Notes under the pieces: model-generated
The model's database searches: none
Told to the model about the DNA's origin: nothing
What the model saw: the letters and a program-made list of their open reading frames with translations, nothing else
NCBI RefSeq assembly: GCF_023656515.1
Contig: NZ_JAMOFV010000006.1
Location: 3,756,001-3,820,000, forward strand
Source of the DNA: Clostridium swellfunianum
Lineage (GTDB): Bacteria > Bacillota > Clostridia > Clostridiales > Clostridiaceae
DNA length: 64,000 bases
Reading direction: 5' to 3'
Made by a program: the position numbers and the translations under genes
Shown: positions 1 through 8,167 of the stretch, in pieces
How positions within the stretch are numbered: the stretch's first letter is position 1
Layout of the letters: every line of letters starts with the position of its first letter

Positions 1-446
1 AATTGGAGATTTGGAACTTTTAAAGAATATTCCCCTACTTTGCGATGTTGATGCAGTAGAAGATACTTATCTGATAGCAATTCCTTCAGCAATACTTAGA
101 GAAAAGTGTTTTAATAATGTAAAATTTTTGCATCATTTAGTAGATTCTTTGAGTGAAAAGCTTTATGGAACTATTAATAATAGCTCCTATAATTTTTGTA
201 TATCCACTTATCAATAGGTTGTCTAGCTATTTAGTTGAGCATTTAATAGATGAGGAGTGTATAATTTTGAATTCATCATATGTAGATATTGCGCAATTTT
301 TAGGCACAACATATAGACATTTAAACAGAACACTTAAGGAAACGGAATCAAAGTCAATCATAAAATGCGATGATAAAAAAATCTATATATTAGATATAGA
401 TGAGCTGAGAGAATTGGCTAAAAATATTTATATTAAACCACTTTAA
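1..446 (+). pseudogene. Crp/Fnr-family regulator (YeiL-like), 5'-truncated by window and frameshifted
   Basis: The reading frame is already open at base 2, so the true start lies upstream of the window. The first part resembles the end of a cyclic-nucleotide-binding-type domain (IGDLELL, then AIPSAILREK). The second part has a winged-helix DNA-binding domain of Crp type (residues like SSYVDIAQFLGTTYRHLNRTLKE). The two parts lie in different frames and join cleanly if one T is removed from the T5 run near 199-203, giving a continuous ..NNSSYNF-VYPLINRLSSYL.. . A one-base insertion is therefore the simplest explanation, either a real mutation or a sequencing error in a homopolymer. The YeiL-like assignment is from memory of the family; ligand and targets are unknown. 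Confidence 0.7.
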
Positions 447-656
447 AATATTGCGATACACTAGGTTATAAGCGATAGAAAAATAATTTTAGTCTTCTTT
501 TTGAACATAGTCAACAAATGACTCAAGATTTGCGGCATTAACTAACATGTTGCTACAAATTACGACTAATTTTTATTTTTTACCCCCCCTAAAATTTAAT
601 GCACCTACGTATAAATTCGTATGGTGTTAAAAAGAGGCATATAGGGAGGAAGTAAA

Positions 657-1469
657 GTGAAAAAACATAACGCATTAAAGATTGTAGCAGCATACGCAGT
701 ATTAAGTTTAATTTGGTTAGCGATATCCAATAAGGTATTAGGTTTTCTTTCTAATGATATGGAAGGAATATTGATTCTTGATCAGTACAGAGGATATTTT
801 TATGTTGCGATGTCCATTACACTTCTATATTTTGCAATAAATGATATGGAAATAAAACACATAAATAAAATAACAACCTTGAAATCTAAAAATACAGTGC
901 TAAAGCAAGAAATGGATAGTCTCAGGATGAAGCTTGATTTTAATGATCATGCAAATAGAAGACTGGAAGGATACGCCAATACTGATGAGCTTACAAGGGT
1001 TTACAACAGAAGAAAGGGCTTGGAGCTTATAAGGGAACAGATGAGTCAAGTATCAGCTCTTAAAAAATCAATGCTTATTGCATTCATAGACATTGATAAT
1101 TTAAAAATGATAAATGATAAGTTTGGACATATTGAAGGCGATATACTTTTAACATCCTTAGCTAAGATACTAAAAGATTCTTTAGCTAGAAGAGATATAA
1201 TTTGCAGATATGGAGGAGACGAATTCTTAGTTGTACTTCCAGGAGCCTGCATGAATGATATGCAAGGAATAAAAGCTCGATTGGAGGCTGCTATATCTAA
1301 GCATAATACACATAGTTCTAAAAGCTATGCCATAAATATAAGCATGGGTTTTTCAGAGTACAATATTAAAAACTGCAAGCATCTTGAAGAACTTATTCAG
1401 GAAGCCGATGATGAAATGTACATAAGCAAGAGAGCAAAAAAACTACACTATATTAGTAATTTTAGATAA
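657..1469 (+). CDS. Membrane-anchored diguanylate cyclase (GGDEF)
   Basis: Predicted to make cyclic di-GMP from two GTP at the inner face of the membrane. 270 aa, GTG start behind GGGAGGAAG. Two hydrophobic segments (about residues 9-31 and 44-61) are followed by a short helical linker and a GGDEF domain from ~105. The signature RYGGDEF has GGDEF at 186-190, and the N-terminal TDELTRVYNRR motif is intact, so the enzyme should be active. The product-inhibition I-site is normally RxxD five residues before GGDEF; here it reads ARRD, so the first Arg is missing and feedback inhibition may be weak. No EAL or sensory domain is present. It is a single-gene unit ending at a strong terminator. Confidence 0.9.
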   Translation: MKKHNALKIVAAYAVLSLIWLAISNKVLGFLSNDMEGILILDQYRGYFYVAMSITLLYFAINDMEIKHINKITTLKSKNTVLKQEMDSLRMKLDFNDHANRRLEGYANTDELTRVYNRRKGLELIREQMSQVSALKKSMLIAFIDIDNLKMINDKFGHIEGDILLTSLAKILKDSLARRDIICRYGGDEFLVVLPGACMNDMQGIKARLEAAISKHNTHSSKSYAINISMGFSEYNIKNCKHLEELIQEADDEMYISKRAKKLHYISNFR

Positions 1470-1486
1470 TAGTACAAGCTTGAATT

Positions 1487-1523
1487 AAAACAAGAGCAGG
1501 GTAAATCCCTGCTCTTGTTTTTT
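1487..1523 (+). terminator. Intrinsic terminator after the GGDEF gene
   Basis: A 15-bp stem AAAACAAGAGCAGGG (1487-1501) pairs with CCCTGCTCTTGTTTT (1507-1521) around a 5-nt loop and runs into a T tract. The remaining bases up to 1758 are AT-rich with no gene recognised. Confidence 0.93.
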
Positions 1524-1758
1524 GTTGATGTTTATAGGTAAATGTTTAATTTACAAAATAGAAACATCTATAAGGTTGATACAAAATTAGGTTTATGGTA
1601 CTATAACAATGAGCAAAATTGAAATTTTTAAAGAAAAACACATGTAGTAAACAATAAGTTGAATAAACGTCTATTAATGAAGTAATTTTAGCTTTTTTGA
1701 TGAAATTTGAGACTTTTAATAAGCTTTTAAAAAATATAGGAAAGGAAGTGAAGTAGAT

Positions 1759-3252
1759 ATGAATATATTTACTCAAAAATTAAAGGAGGTTTTATCATCA
1801 GTACTTCCAATTACTATTATTGTGCTGATATTAAACTTTACCATTTCGCCGCTTGCTACTCCACTTATAATCAGATTTATTATTGGTACAGTAATGATTA
1901 TTTTTGGGCTATCTATTTTTCTAATTGGAGTTGATATTGGTGTTACTCCACTTGGGAATCTTTTAGGTTCCAGTCTTACTAAATCAAATAAGTTATGGAT
2001 AATATCTGTTGCAGGTATCATTCTTGGATTTTTCATTTCAATAGCAGAGCCAGGGCTGCTTGTGCTGGCTAAACAGGTTTCTTTAGTAACCTTAGGTGGA
2101 ATATCAAGTATGAGCATTCTCATAGTGGTGTCTGTAGGTTTAGCAATAATGGTTGCCTTAGGCTTTATAAGGGTAGTTTATAATGTTCCTTTGTACAAAG
2201 TTTTAACCGTATTATATTTTCTAGTTTTTATTTTAGCTTTATTTACTTCATCAGAGTTTTTAGCAATAGCTTTTGATGCATCTGGCGCTACTACAGGTGT
2301 GCTAGCGGTACCTTTCATCCTTGCCCTCTCTATGGGTATATCTGCTTTAAAAAAAGATAGTAAGTCTTCTGAAAAAGATAGCTTTGGTTTGGTTTCTATA
2401 GCATCAGTTGGTGCTATAATGTCCGTAATGATTCTGAACTTATTTTCAAAAAACAGCAGCTTTTCTAACAGTCTTCGATTTGACCTTTCTCAATCAAATT
2501 CGATTATAGAACCTTTTATAAGTATAATTCCCAGCGTTGCAACTGAAAGTTTTATCGCTATTTCTCCGCTGCTTATAATTTTCTTGGTTTGCCAAAAGGC
2601 AGCATTTAAATTAGAAAAAAGGGCTTTTAAAAGGATTTTAAAAGGTTTTGTATATACCTTTGCAGGCCTTCTCATATTCTTGGTTGGAGTCAATGCTGGA
2701 TTTATGGATGTTGGAAGCATTATTGGGTATAATCTTGCTTCTTTAGATAACAAATGGTATGTTATAGTCATTGGATTTGTTATTGGATTGGTGACTATAT
2801 TAGCGGAACCTGCTGTCTATGTATTAACACATCAAATAGAAGATGTAACAAGCGGGTATGTTAAAAGAAAGGCAGTATTAATTCCGCTTTCTATTGGGGT
2901 TGGATTTGCAGTAGCACTATCGGTTATAAGAATTATTGTGCCAGAAATTCAACTGTGGCATTATCTTTTGCCAGGCTATATAATCTCAATTATAATGAGC
3001 TTTTTTGTTCCTAAACTCTTTGTTGGTATTGCTTTTGATGCAGGCGGGGTTGCTACAGGACCAATGACTGCAACCTTTATACTTGCTTTTACTCAGGGGA
3101 TTGCAGAAAAGATAGAATGGGCTAGTGTTTTAAGAGATGGATTCGGAATGATTTCCATGGTAGCGCTTACCCCAATAATCACCTTGCAAATACTAGGGCT
3201 CATATTTAAAATAAAATCCAAAAAGGGAGGCATAGAACAAGATGCTAGGTAG
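1759..3252 (+). CDS. DUF1538 family polytopic membrane protein
   Basis: 497 aa with roughly a dozen hydrophobic segments. It looks like two homologous halves (about 1-240 and 245-490), each with the repeated pattern of a glycine-rich hydrophobic stretch, an xAEPxxxVLxxQ motif (AEPGLLVLAKQ near 96 and AEPAVYVLTHQ near 350) and an AFDAxGxxTGxxxxxFILA motif (AFDASGATTGVLAVPFILA near 172; AFDAGGVATGPMTATFILA near 424). This duplicated architecture is that of DUF1538, which I take to be a transporter or channel of unknown substrate. The RBS is AAAGGAAG ten bases upstream. The gene overlaps the next one by 11 bp, so the two are translationally coupled. Function is not established; transport is an inference. 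Confidence 0.8.
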   Translation: MNIFTQKLKEVLSSVLPITIIVLILNFTISPLATPLIIRFIIGTVMIIFGLSIFLIGVDIGVTPLGNLLGSSLTKSNKLWIISVAGIILGFFISIAEPGLLVLAKQVSLVTLGGISSMSILIVVSVGLAIMVALGFIRVVYNVPLYKVLTVLYFLVFILALFTSSEFLAIAFDASGATTGVLAVPFILALSMGISALKKDSKSSEKDSFGLVSIASVGAIMSVMILNLFSKNSSFSNSLRFDLSQSNSIIEPFISIIPSVATESFIAISPLLIIFLVCQKAAFKLEKRAFKRILKGFVYTFAGLLIFLVGVNAGFMDVGSIIGYNLASLDNKWYVIVIGFVIGLVTILAEPAVYVLTHQIEDVTSGYVKRKAVLIPLSIGVGFAVALSVIRIIVPEIQLWHYLLPGYIISIIMSFFVPKLFVGIAFDAGGVATGPMTATFILAFTQGIAEKIEWASVLRDGFGMISMVALTPIITLQILGLIFKIKSKKGGIEQDAR

Positions 3253-3907
3253 TTCTTTAGGTAAAGAATTTGAATTGCTCTGTGTAATTGTAAATTTCGG
3301 ACTTGGAAGCGATGTTTTAAAATATTCAAAACAACATGGAATAACGGGAGGTACTATTTTTTTAGGAAAAGGAACTATTAAAAATACCTTTCTGGAATTT
3401 TTAGATATAGCAGAGACTAGAAAAGAAGTTGTTCTAATGGCAGCAGAAGCAGATACATCTCATGCTGTCCTGGAGGAGCTTAATAAGAAGTATAAATTTA
3501 ATAAACCGCATCACGGCATTGCTTTTACTACTTCTATTATGAGTATATTGGGAACTAAAAGATGCTCGTGCAAAGATGACAAAGAAAGCAGAGGTGGAGA
3601 AAGTAAAATGTATAATCTTGTTATGGCAATTGTAGATAGAGGCAGGGCTCAAGCTGTAATTGATGCTGCAACTAAGGCAGGTTCTAGAGGAGGAACTATA
3701 ATCAACGGAAGAGGCTCTGGAGTCCATGAAACCAGCAAGCTATTTTCTATGGAAATAGAACCTGAAAAAGAGATTGTGCTGATAATATGTGAAAAGCAAA
3801 TGACTGAAGCAATCTCTACTTCTATTAATGACCAGCTAAAAATGAACGAGCCAGGTAATGGAATCATTTTTGTTCAAGATATAAATAAAACCTATGGATT
3901 ATACTAA
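3242..3907 (+). CDS. Tandem PII-like signalling protein, partner of DUF1538
   Basis: 221 aa with two PII-type ferredoxin-like domains in one chain, about residues 10-103 and 123-221. They are joined by a short Cys/charged linker (CSCKDDKESRGG). Each half carries a PII-like nucleotide-loop pattern (TGGTIFLGKG and RGGTIINGRG) and a C-terminal NKPHHGIAF / NEPGNGIIF stretch. Canonical GlnB/GlnK is a single ~112-aa domain forming a trimer, so a fused pair is unusual and implies an altered oligomer. It starts inside the DUF1538 gene behind GGGAGG. By analogy with GlnK-AmtB it may gate the membrane protein, but that role is inferred from the overlap alone. Confidence 0.8.
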   Translation: MLGSSLGKEFELLCVIVNFGLGSDVLKYSKQHGITGGTIFLGKGTIKNTFLEFLDIAETRKEVVLMAAEADTSHAVLEELNKKYKFNKPHHGIAFTTSIMSILGTKRCSCKDDKESRGGESKMYNLVMAIVDRGRAQAVIDAATKAGSRGGTIINGRGSGVHETSKLFSMEIEPEKEIVLIICEKQMTEAISTSINDQLKMNEPGNGIIFVQDINKTYGLY

Positions 3908-3925
3908 TGATAATTTAAACGCTTA

Positions 3926-3954
3926 TTGACAGGACATTTTTATCGTGATAGTAT
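3926..3954 (+). promoter_or_regulatory. Sigma-A-type promoter of the riboflavin operon
   Basis: A consensus -35 TTGACA (3926-3931) is followed by a 17-nt spacer and TAGTAT (3949-3954). It lies immediately upstream of the FMN riboswitch, so transcription would begin just before the aptamer. Confidence 0.8.
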
Positions 3955-3974
3955 GAACATGTAAAAATTGAATA

Positions 3975-4083
3975 AATCTTCAGGGCAGGGTGTAATTCCC
4001 TACCGGCGGTATAGCCCGCGAGCCGTAAGGCAGATTCGGTGAGACTCCGAGGCCGACAGTAAAGTCTGGATGGAAGAAGATGT
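3975..4083 (+). ncRNA. FMN riboswitch (RFN element)
   Basis: The conserved core is recognisable from AATCTTCAGGGCAGGG at the 5' end, through the ATTCCCTACCGGCGGT block and the AGCCCGCGAGC and GATTCGGTGAGACTCCGA hairpins, to AGTCTGGATGGAAGAAGAT at the 3' end. The closing helix pairs ATCTTC with GAAGAT. Binding of FMN to this RNA is known to stop expression of the downstream rib genes. Here the terminator 80 nt further on indicates control of transcription rather than only translation. Confidence 0.97.
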
Positions 4084-4160
4084 GTAGTATATTCTTGATA
4101 CATAAGTGTATGGTTTTTTAGCCATATTATTTATAATCAGGATATTTTGCGGATTTTAAC

Positions 4161-4189
4161 GCCCTGGGAAATATTTCTCAGGGTTTTTT
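4161..4189 (+). terminator. Riboswitch expression-platform terminator
   Basis: CCCTGGGA (4162-4169) pairs with TCTCAGGG (4176-4183) and is followed by TTTTTT. It lies between the FMN aptamer and the ribD RBS, so it is the FMN-dependent attenuator of the operon. Confidence 0.9.
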
Positions 4190-4220
4190 GTTTCATGTAG
4201 AAATTGATTGGAGTGATAGT

Positions 4221-5321
4221 ATGGATATAAAGTACATGCAAAGAGCTCTTGAATTAGCTAAAAAAGGAGCAGGTTATACAAATCCTAACCCTCTAGTAGG
4301 TGCTGTCATAGTTAAAAACGGCAGGATAATTGGTGAAGGCTATCATAAGGTTTATGGAAGCCATCATGCTGAGGTAAATGCCTTTTTAAATGCTGCGGAG
4401 GATGTTAGAGATGCAACTATGTATGTAACTCTTGAGCCCTGCTCTCATTATGGCAAGACTCCACCCTGCGCAAAGGTAATTGTGGAAAAAGGAATAAAAA
4501 AGGTAGTTGTAGGCTTGAAGGATCCTAATCCCTTGGTAGCCGGACAAGGAATCAAGATTCTTGAAGATGCAGGAATAGAAGTAGTTACTGGAGTTCTTGA
4601 GGAAGAAGGAAGAAAGCTGAATGAAATTTTTCTAAAATACATAACAACAAAGCTTCCCTTCTGCATAATGAAAACTGCCATGACACTTGACGGCAAGATT
4701 GCTACTTATACAAATGCTTCAAAGTGGATTACAGGAGAGCTTTCCAGAAGGTATGTTCATGAACTAAGACATAGGGTGGCAGGAATAATGGTAGGCATAG
4801 GCACAGTGCTTATAGATGATCCATCACTAACAACCAGATTAGAGAATGAAGGTGGAAGTGATCCTATAAGAATAATTGTAGACAGCAGCGCAAGAATACC
4901 CCTTGAAGCAAAAGTATTAAACCTTAAATCTGAGAAAAAAACTATTATAGCCGTTACTGAAAAAGCTGATAATGACAAACTGAAAGCTCTTGAGGAAAAG
5001 GGAGCAGAGGTTATAAAGACACCTCTAAAAAACGGCAGGGTAGACTTAGCATTTTTAATGAAAGAACTTGGTCAAAGAAAAATTGACAGCATCCTTTTGG
5101 AAGGAGGCAGCGATTTAAATTATTCCGCTCTTGAAGAAGGGATTGTGGACAAGATAAATGCTTTTATAGCTCCCAAAATAATTGGTGGAAATACAGCTAA
5201 GACACCAGTAGGCGGTCAGGGCAAAGCAAGCATGCAAGAGGCAATAAACCTTAAGCATATAGATATTCTTCGGTTTGGAGAGGACATAATGGTAGAAGGA
5301 TATATAGAGAAGGAGAGCTGA
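4221..5321 (+). CDS. ribD: Bifunctional pyrimidine deaminase/reductase RibD
   Basis: Second and third steps of riboflavin synthesis: deamination of the GTP-derived pyrimidine and NADPH reduction of its ribosyl chain. 366 aa from the ATG at 4221, which has GGAG 7 nt upstream. A TTG further up at 4188 lies inside the terminator and is rejected. The N-terminal deaminase domain (1-~145) has the zinc site H49-A-E51 and C74/C83 in LEPCSHYGKTPPC. The C-terminal reductase domain (~146-366) has MTLDGKIA and the LLEGGSDLN nucleotide-binding region. First gene of the operon, 6 nt before ribE, under FMN riboswitch control. Confidence 0.96.
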   Translation: MDIKYMQRALELAKKGAGYTNPNPLVGAVIVKNGRIIGEGYHKVYGSHHAEVNAFLNAAEDVRDATMYVTLEPCSHYGKTPPCAKVIVEKGIKKVVVGLKDPNPLVAGQGIKILEDAGIEVVTGVLEEEGRKLNEIFLKYITTKLPFCIMKTAMTLDGKIATYTNASKWITGELSRRYVHELRHRVAGIMVGIGTVLIDDPSLTTRLENEGGSDPIRIIVDSSARIPLEAKVLNLKSEKKTIIAVTEKADNDKLKALEEKGAEVIKTPLKNGRVDLAFLMKELGQRKIDSILLEGGSDLNYSALEEGIVDKINAFIAPKIIGGNTAKTPVGGQGKASMQEAINLKHIDILRFGEDIMVEGYIEKES

Positions 5322-5327
5322 TTTTTA

Positions 5328-5978
5328 ATGTTTACAGGATTAGTAGAGGAAATAGGCAGAGTTGAGTCTGTTATCAAAGCTGCAAAATCAGCCAGGATAA
5401 ATATAAAAGCTAAAAGGGTTTTGGAGGGTGTAAAGCTTGGAGATAGCATCTGCACTAACGGCGTGTGTCTAACAGTTACCTCCTTTGACACCGGCAGATT
5501 TAGCGTAGATGTAATGGCAGAGACCATGAGGCTAAGCAATTTACAGGGACTTTCACCTGGCGATGAGGTTAATCTTGAAAGAGCCTTAAGAGTAGGAGAC
5601 AGACTAGGTGGACATATGCTAAGCGGGCATATCGATGGAATTGGTACTATTGAAGGTTATGAGCAGGAAGACAATGCAGTGTGGATTACTGTTTCAGCTT
5701 CTTCTGATATTTTAAAATATATTGTCCAAAAGGGATCTATTGCCATTGATGGAGTAAGCCTTACGGTGGCCTATGTAGATGATTCAGTATTTAAAGTTTC
5801 TATTATTCCGCATACTAAGGATATTACTACGCTGCTTCATAAGAAGGTTAATGATGAGGTAAATCTTGAGTGCGATATGATAGGGAAATATATTGAAAAA
5901 TTCCTTGGAGTTAAAGAACAAGCACCTGTTAAAAAGGGTATAGATTATAACTTTTTAAGTGAAAATGGATTTGCATAA
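5328..5978 (+). CDS. ribE: Riboflavin synthase alpha chain
   Basis: Dismutates two 6,7-dimethyl-8-ribityllumazine molecules into riboflavin and a pyrimidine. 216 aa, the normal length. It has two lumazine-binding repeats: MFTGLVEEIGRVE begins the first, and GHIDGIGTIE (about residues 101-110) marks the second. The MFTG N-terminus is the family hallmark and fixes the start; the RBS GGAGAG lies inside the end of ribD. Tightly packed with ribD and 20 nt before ribBA, so co-transcribed. Confidence 0.96.
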   Translation: MFTGLVEEIGRVESVIKAAKSARINIKAKRVLEGVKLGDSICTNGVCLTVTSFDTGRFSVDVMAETMRLSNLQGLSPGDEVNLERALRVGDRLGGHMLSGHIDGIGTIEGYEQEDNAVWITVSASSDILKYIVQKGSIAIDGVSLTVAYVDDSVFKVSIIPHTKDITTLLHKKVNDEVNLECDMIGKYIEKFLGVKEQAPVKKGIDYNFLSENGFA

Positions 5979-5998
5979 AAGTAAAAGGAGGATAAAAA

Positions 5999-7222
5999 AT
6001 GTATTCATTCAATACAATTAATGAAGCTCTTGAAGATATAAAAGCAGGAAAGATTGTAGTGGTGGTAGACGACGAAGACAGAGAAAATGAAGGTGACCTT
6101 CTGATGGCCGCAGAAAAAGTAACTCCGGAAGCTATAAATTTTATGGCTAAGTATGGCAGAGGGCTTATCTGCATGCCTGTTGCAGGTGAAAGATTAAGGG
6201 AATTAAACATTCTTCCTATGGTGGCTGAAAATACAGATTCCCATAAAACAGCTTTTACTGTATCAATAGATGGAATTGAAACAACTACAGGTATATCAGC
6301 TTATGAAAGAGCTGCAACCATATCGAAGGTTCTTAATCAAAATTCAACATCACAAGACTTCAAAAGACCTGGTCATATATTTCCTCTGGAACCTAAGGAA
6401 GGTGGAGTTTTAAAGAGAGCAGGTCATACGGAAGCAGCAGTAGATTTGGCGAGAATGGCTGGTCTATATCCTGCAGGGGTAATATGCGAAATTATGAATG
6501 AAGATGGCACTATGGCGAGGGTTCCACACCTTATGGAGTATGTAAAGGAACATAATCTAAAAATAATTACAATTGCAGATCTTATTTCTTATAGAAGAGG
6601 AAATGAAACCTATGTAAAGAGAGTAACAGAAGCAAAGATGCCTACAAAATATGGTGAATTTAAGATGGTAGGCTATGAAAACACCTTAAATGGTGAACAC
6701 CATGTTGCTTTGGTAAAAGGAGATGTTTCAGACGGTGAACCTGTGCTTATAAGAGTTCACTCTGAGTGTCTTACAGGTGATGCCTTTGGTTCCTTAAGAT
6801 GTGACTGTGGTGAGCAGTTTGCAGCAGCCATGAAAAGAATAGAAGAAGAAGGACGAGGAATACTTCTTTATATGAGACAGGAGGGCAGAGGCATAGGGCT
6901 TATAAATAAGATAAAGGCTTATGCGTTACAGGATCAAGGAATGGATACAGTTGAAGCTAATCTAGCTTTAGGCTTCCCAGCAGACCTTAGAGACTATGGA
7001 ATTGGAGCTCAGATACTTTCTGACCTTGGTGTAAAAAAGGTAAGGCTTATGACAAATAATCCAAAGAAAATTGCTGGACTTACAGGCTATGGTATAGAAA
7101 TAGTTGATAGAGTGCCAATTCAAATGAATCACAATGAAAGAAATGAGTATTATTTAAAAACCAAGAAGCAGAAGCTTGGACATATGTTGAGCTTTAGTGA
7201 GAATAATAAAATAAAATTATAA
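5999..7222 (+). CDS. ribBA: Bifunctional DHBP synthase / GTP cyclohydrolase II RibBA
   Basis: Supplies both precursors: 3,4-dihydroxy-2-butanone 4-phosphate from ribulose 5-phosphate (N-terminal half) and the pyrimidine from GTP (C-terminal half). 407 aa. The DHBP synthase acidic loop [10 protein letters not shown] is at 24-33. The cyclohydrolase half starts near 205 with [20 protein letters not shown], carrying the three zinc cysteines, and continues to the substrate loop MTNNPKK. The RBS is AAAGGAGG. It is followed by a 118-nt spacer before ribH. Confidence 0.96.
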   Translation: MYSFNTINEALEDIKAGKIVVVVDDEDRENEGDLLMAAEKVTPEAINFMAKYGRGLICMPVAGERLRELNILPMVAENTDSHKTAFTVSIDGIETTTGISAYERAATISKVLNQNSTSQDFKRPGHIFPLEPKEGGVLKRAGHTEAAVDLARMAGLYPAGVICEIMNEDGTMARVPHLMEYVKEHNLKIITIADLISYRRGNETYVKRVTEAKMPTKYGEFKMVGYENTLNGEHHVALVKGDVSDGEPVLIRVHSECLTGDAFGSLRCDCGEQFAAAMKRIEEEGRGILLYMRQEGRGIGLINKIKAYALQDQGMDTVEANLALGFPADLRDYGIGAQILSDLGVKKVRLMTNNPKKIAGLTGYGIEIVDRVPIQMNHNERNEYYLKTKKQKLGHMLSFSENNKIKL

Positions 7223-7274
7223 ATATAATCATGAGCCAAAGCAAAGGTATTAAAAGTCTAAATGCTTTTAACAA

Positions 7275-7310
7275 GTAGTTTGCCAGTGCAAGTGTGCACG
7301 ACTTAACTAC
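7275..7310 (+). other. Inverted repeat between ribBA and ribH
   Basis: GTAGTT (7275-7280) pairs with AACTAC (7305-7310), and inside it GTGCA (7286-7290) pairs with TGCAC (7295-7299). There is no following T run, so it is not a terminator. It may stabilise or process the rib mRNA ahead of ribH; this is speculative. Confidence 0.35.
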
Positions 7311-7340
7311 CCAGCGTTTTGAGTGAAGGGAGAAAGAAAA

Positions 7341-7802
7341 ATGAAAATGTATGAAGGAAATTTAATAGCACAAGAATTAAAATTTGGAATCATAGTAGGC
7401 AGATTTAATGAATTTATAGGCGGCAAGCTTTTATCAGGTGCATTAGATGCCTTAAAGAGACATGGAGTAGAGGAAAGCGAGATTGAAATTGCATGGGTTC
7501 CAGGAGCTTTTGAAATACCTCTTGCAGCAAAGAAAATGGCTAAAACAAACAAGTATGATGCAGTTATTTGCCTTGGAGCTGTAATAAGAGGTTCAACACC
7601 ACACTTTGAGTATGTATCTAGCGAGGTGTCAAAGGGGGTTGCCAATGTATCTCTAGAAACTGAGATACCGGTTATATTTGGAGTATTGACAACAGATACA
7701 ATTGAGCAGGCTATAGAGAGAGCCGGTACAAAAGCAGGAAATAAGGGCTACGATGCAGCAGTTACAGCTATCGAAATGGCTAACCTGCTAAAGCAGTTCT
7801 AA
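7341..7802 (+). CDS. ribH: 6,7-dimethyl-8-ribityllumazine synthase RibH
   Basis: Condenses the pyrimidine and the four-carbon phosphate into lumazine, the substrate of RibE, and normally forms a 60-mer or pentamer shell. 153 aa from the ATG at 7341 behind GAAGGGAG; the in-frame GTG at 7323 overlaps that RBS and is rejected. Recognisable motifs are [37 protein letters not shown] and [17 protein letters not shown]. Last gene of the riboflavin operon, closed by a terminator. Confidence 0.96.
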   Translation: MKMYEGNLIAQELKFGIIVGRFNEFIGGKLLSGALDALKRHGVEESEIEIAWVPGAFEIPLAAKKMAKTNKYDAVICLGAVIRGSTPHFEYVSSEVSKGVANVSLETEIPVIFGVLTTDTIEQAIERAGTKAGNKGYDAAVTAIEMANLLKQF

Positions 7803-7873
7803 TACCAGAATGCTTTAAGGTTGATTTGACAAGCAATGTAATAGAGCTAAAAAATAATTTATAAGTTCATGTT

Positions 7874-7914
7874 AAAAAGCTGTAGGGTAAATTAATTTCT
7901 CTACAGCTTTTTTC
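7874..7914 (+). terminator. Riboflavin operon terminator
   Basis: AAAGCTGTAG (7876-7885) pairs with CTACAGCTTT (7901-7910) and is followed by TTT. It abuts the left arm of the repeat element that starts here. Confidence 0.88.
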
Positions 7915-8125
7915 TCTCGCAAAAGAAAAGTTAACAATTTAACTTTTTAACAATTTAAGAATTTAACAATTTTTAAATTTAACTTTTTTCTCTGCGAGTA
8001 CTTTAGGTCTGTTTGAAATGCTTATTACACTGCTGTGCTAAGAGTAAGGATTAAATAAATTTATATTGTAAATTCAGAGTTGGTGACTAATTAGTGTTAT
8101 GATAAAATAAAACCATGAATAAGTT
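7911..8125 (+). repeat. Hairpin-promoter repeat element, copy A
   Basis: Full-length copy of the dispersed element. CTCGCA (7916-7921) pairs with TGCGAG (7993-7998) across an AT-rich interior built from AACAATTTAA-like units. After it come the conserved GAGTACTTTAGGTCTG block and the GCTAAGAGTAAGG block. The promoter module AATTCAGAGTTGGTG...GATAAAATAA ends the copy. It fills the 365-bp gap between ribH and the dipeptidase gene. Confidence 0.85.
8080..8108 (+). promoter_or_regulatory. Promoter in repeat copy A, for the dipeptidase gene
   Basis: TTGGTG (8080-8085), 17-nt spacer, TAAAAT (8103-8108) with TGA directly before it as an extended -10. Same spacing as the other four copies. Confidence 0.7.
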
Positions 8126-8167
8126 AATTTTAATTGAAGGGCTTACAATATGTTGGGAGGCAAATAG

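Noticed and set aside
7275..7310. Possible terminator between ribBA and ribH
   Set aside because: The stem has no T run, and ribH needs co-transcription with the operon, so it was listed only as an inverted repeat.
7921..7990. AACAATTTAA units recurring at short intervals, looking like a CRISPR or microsatellite array
   Set aside because: The units are short, irregular and AT-only, with no unique spacers and no cas genes; they are the apex of the repeat hairpin.
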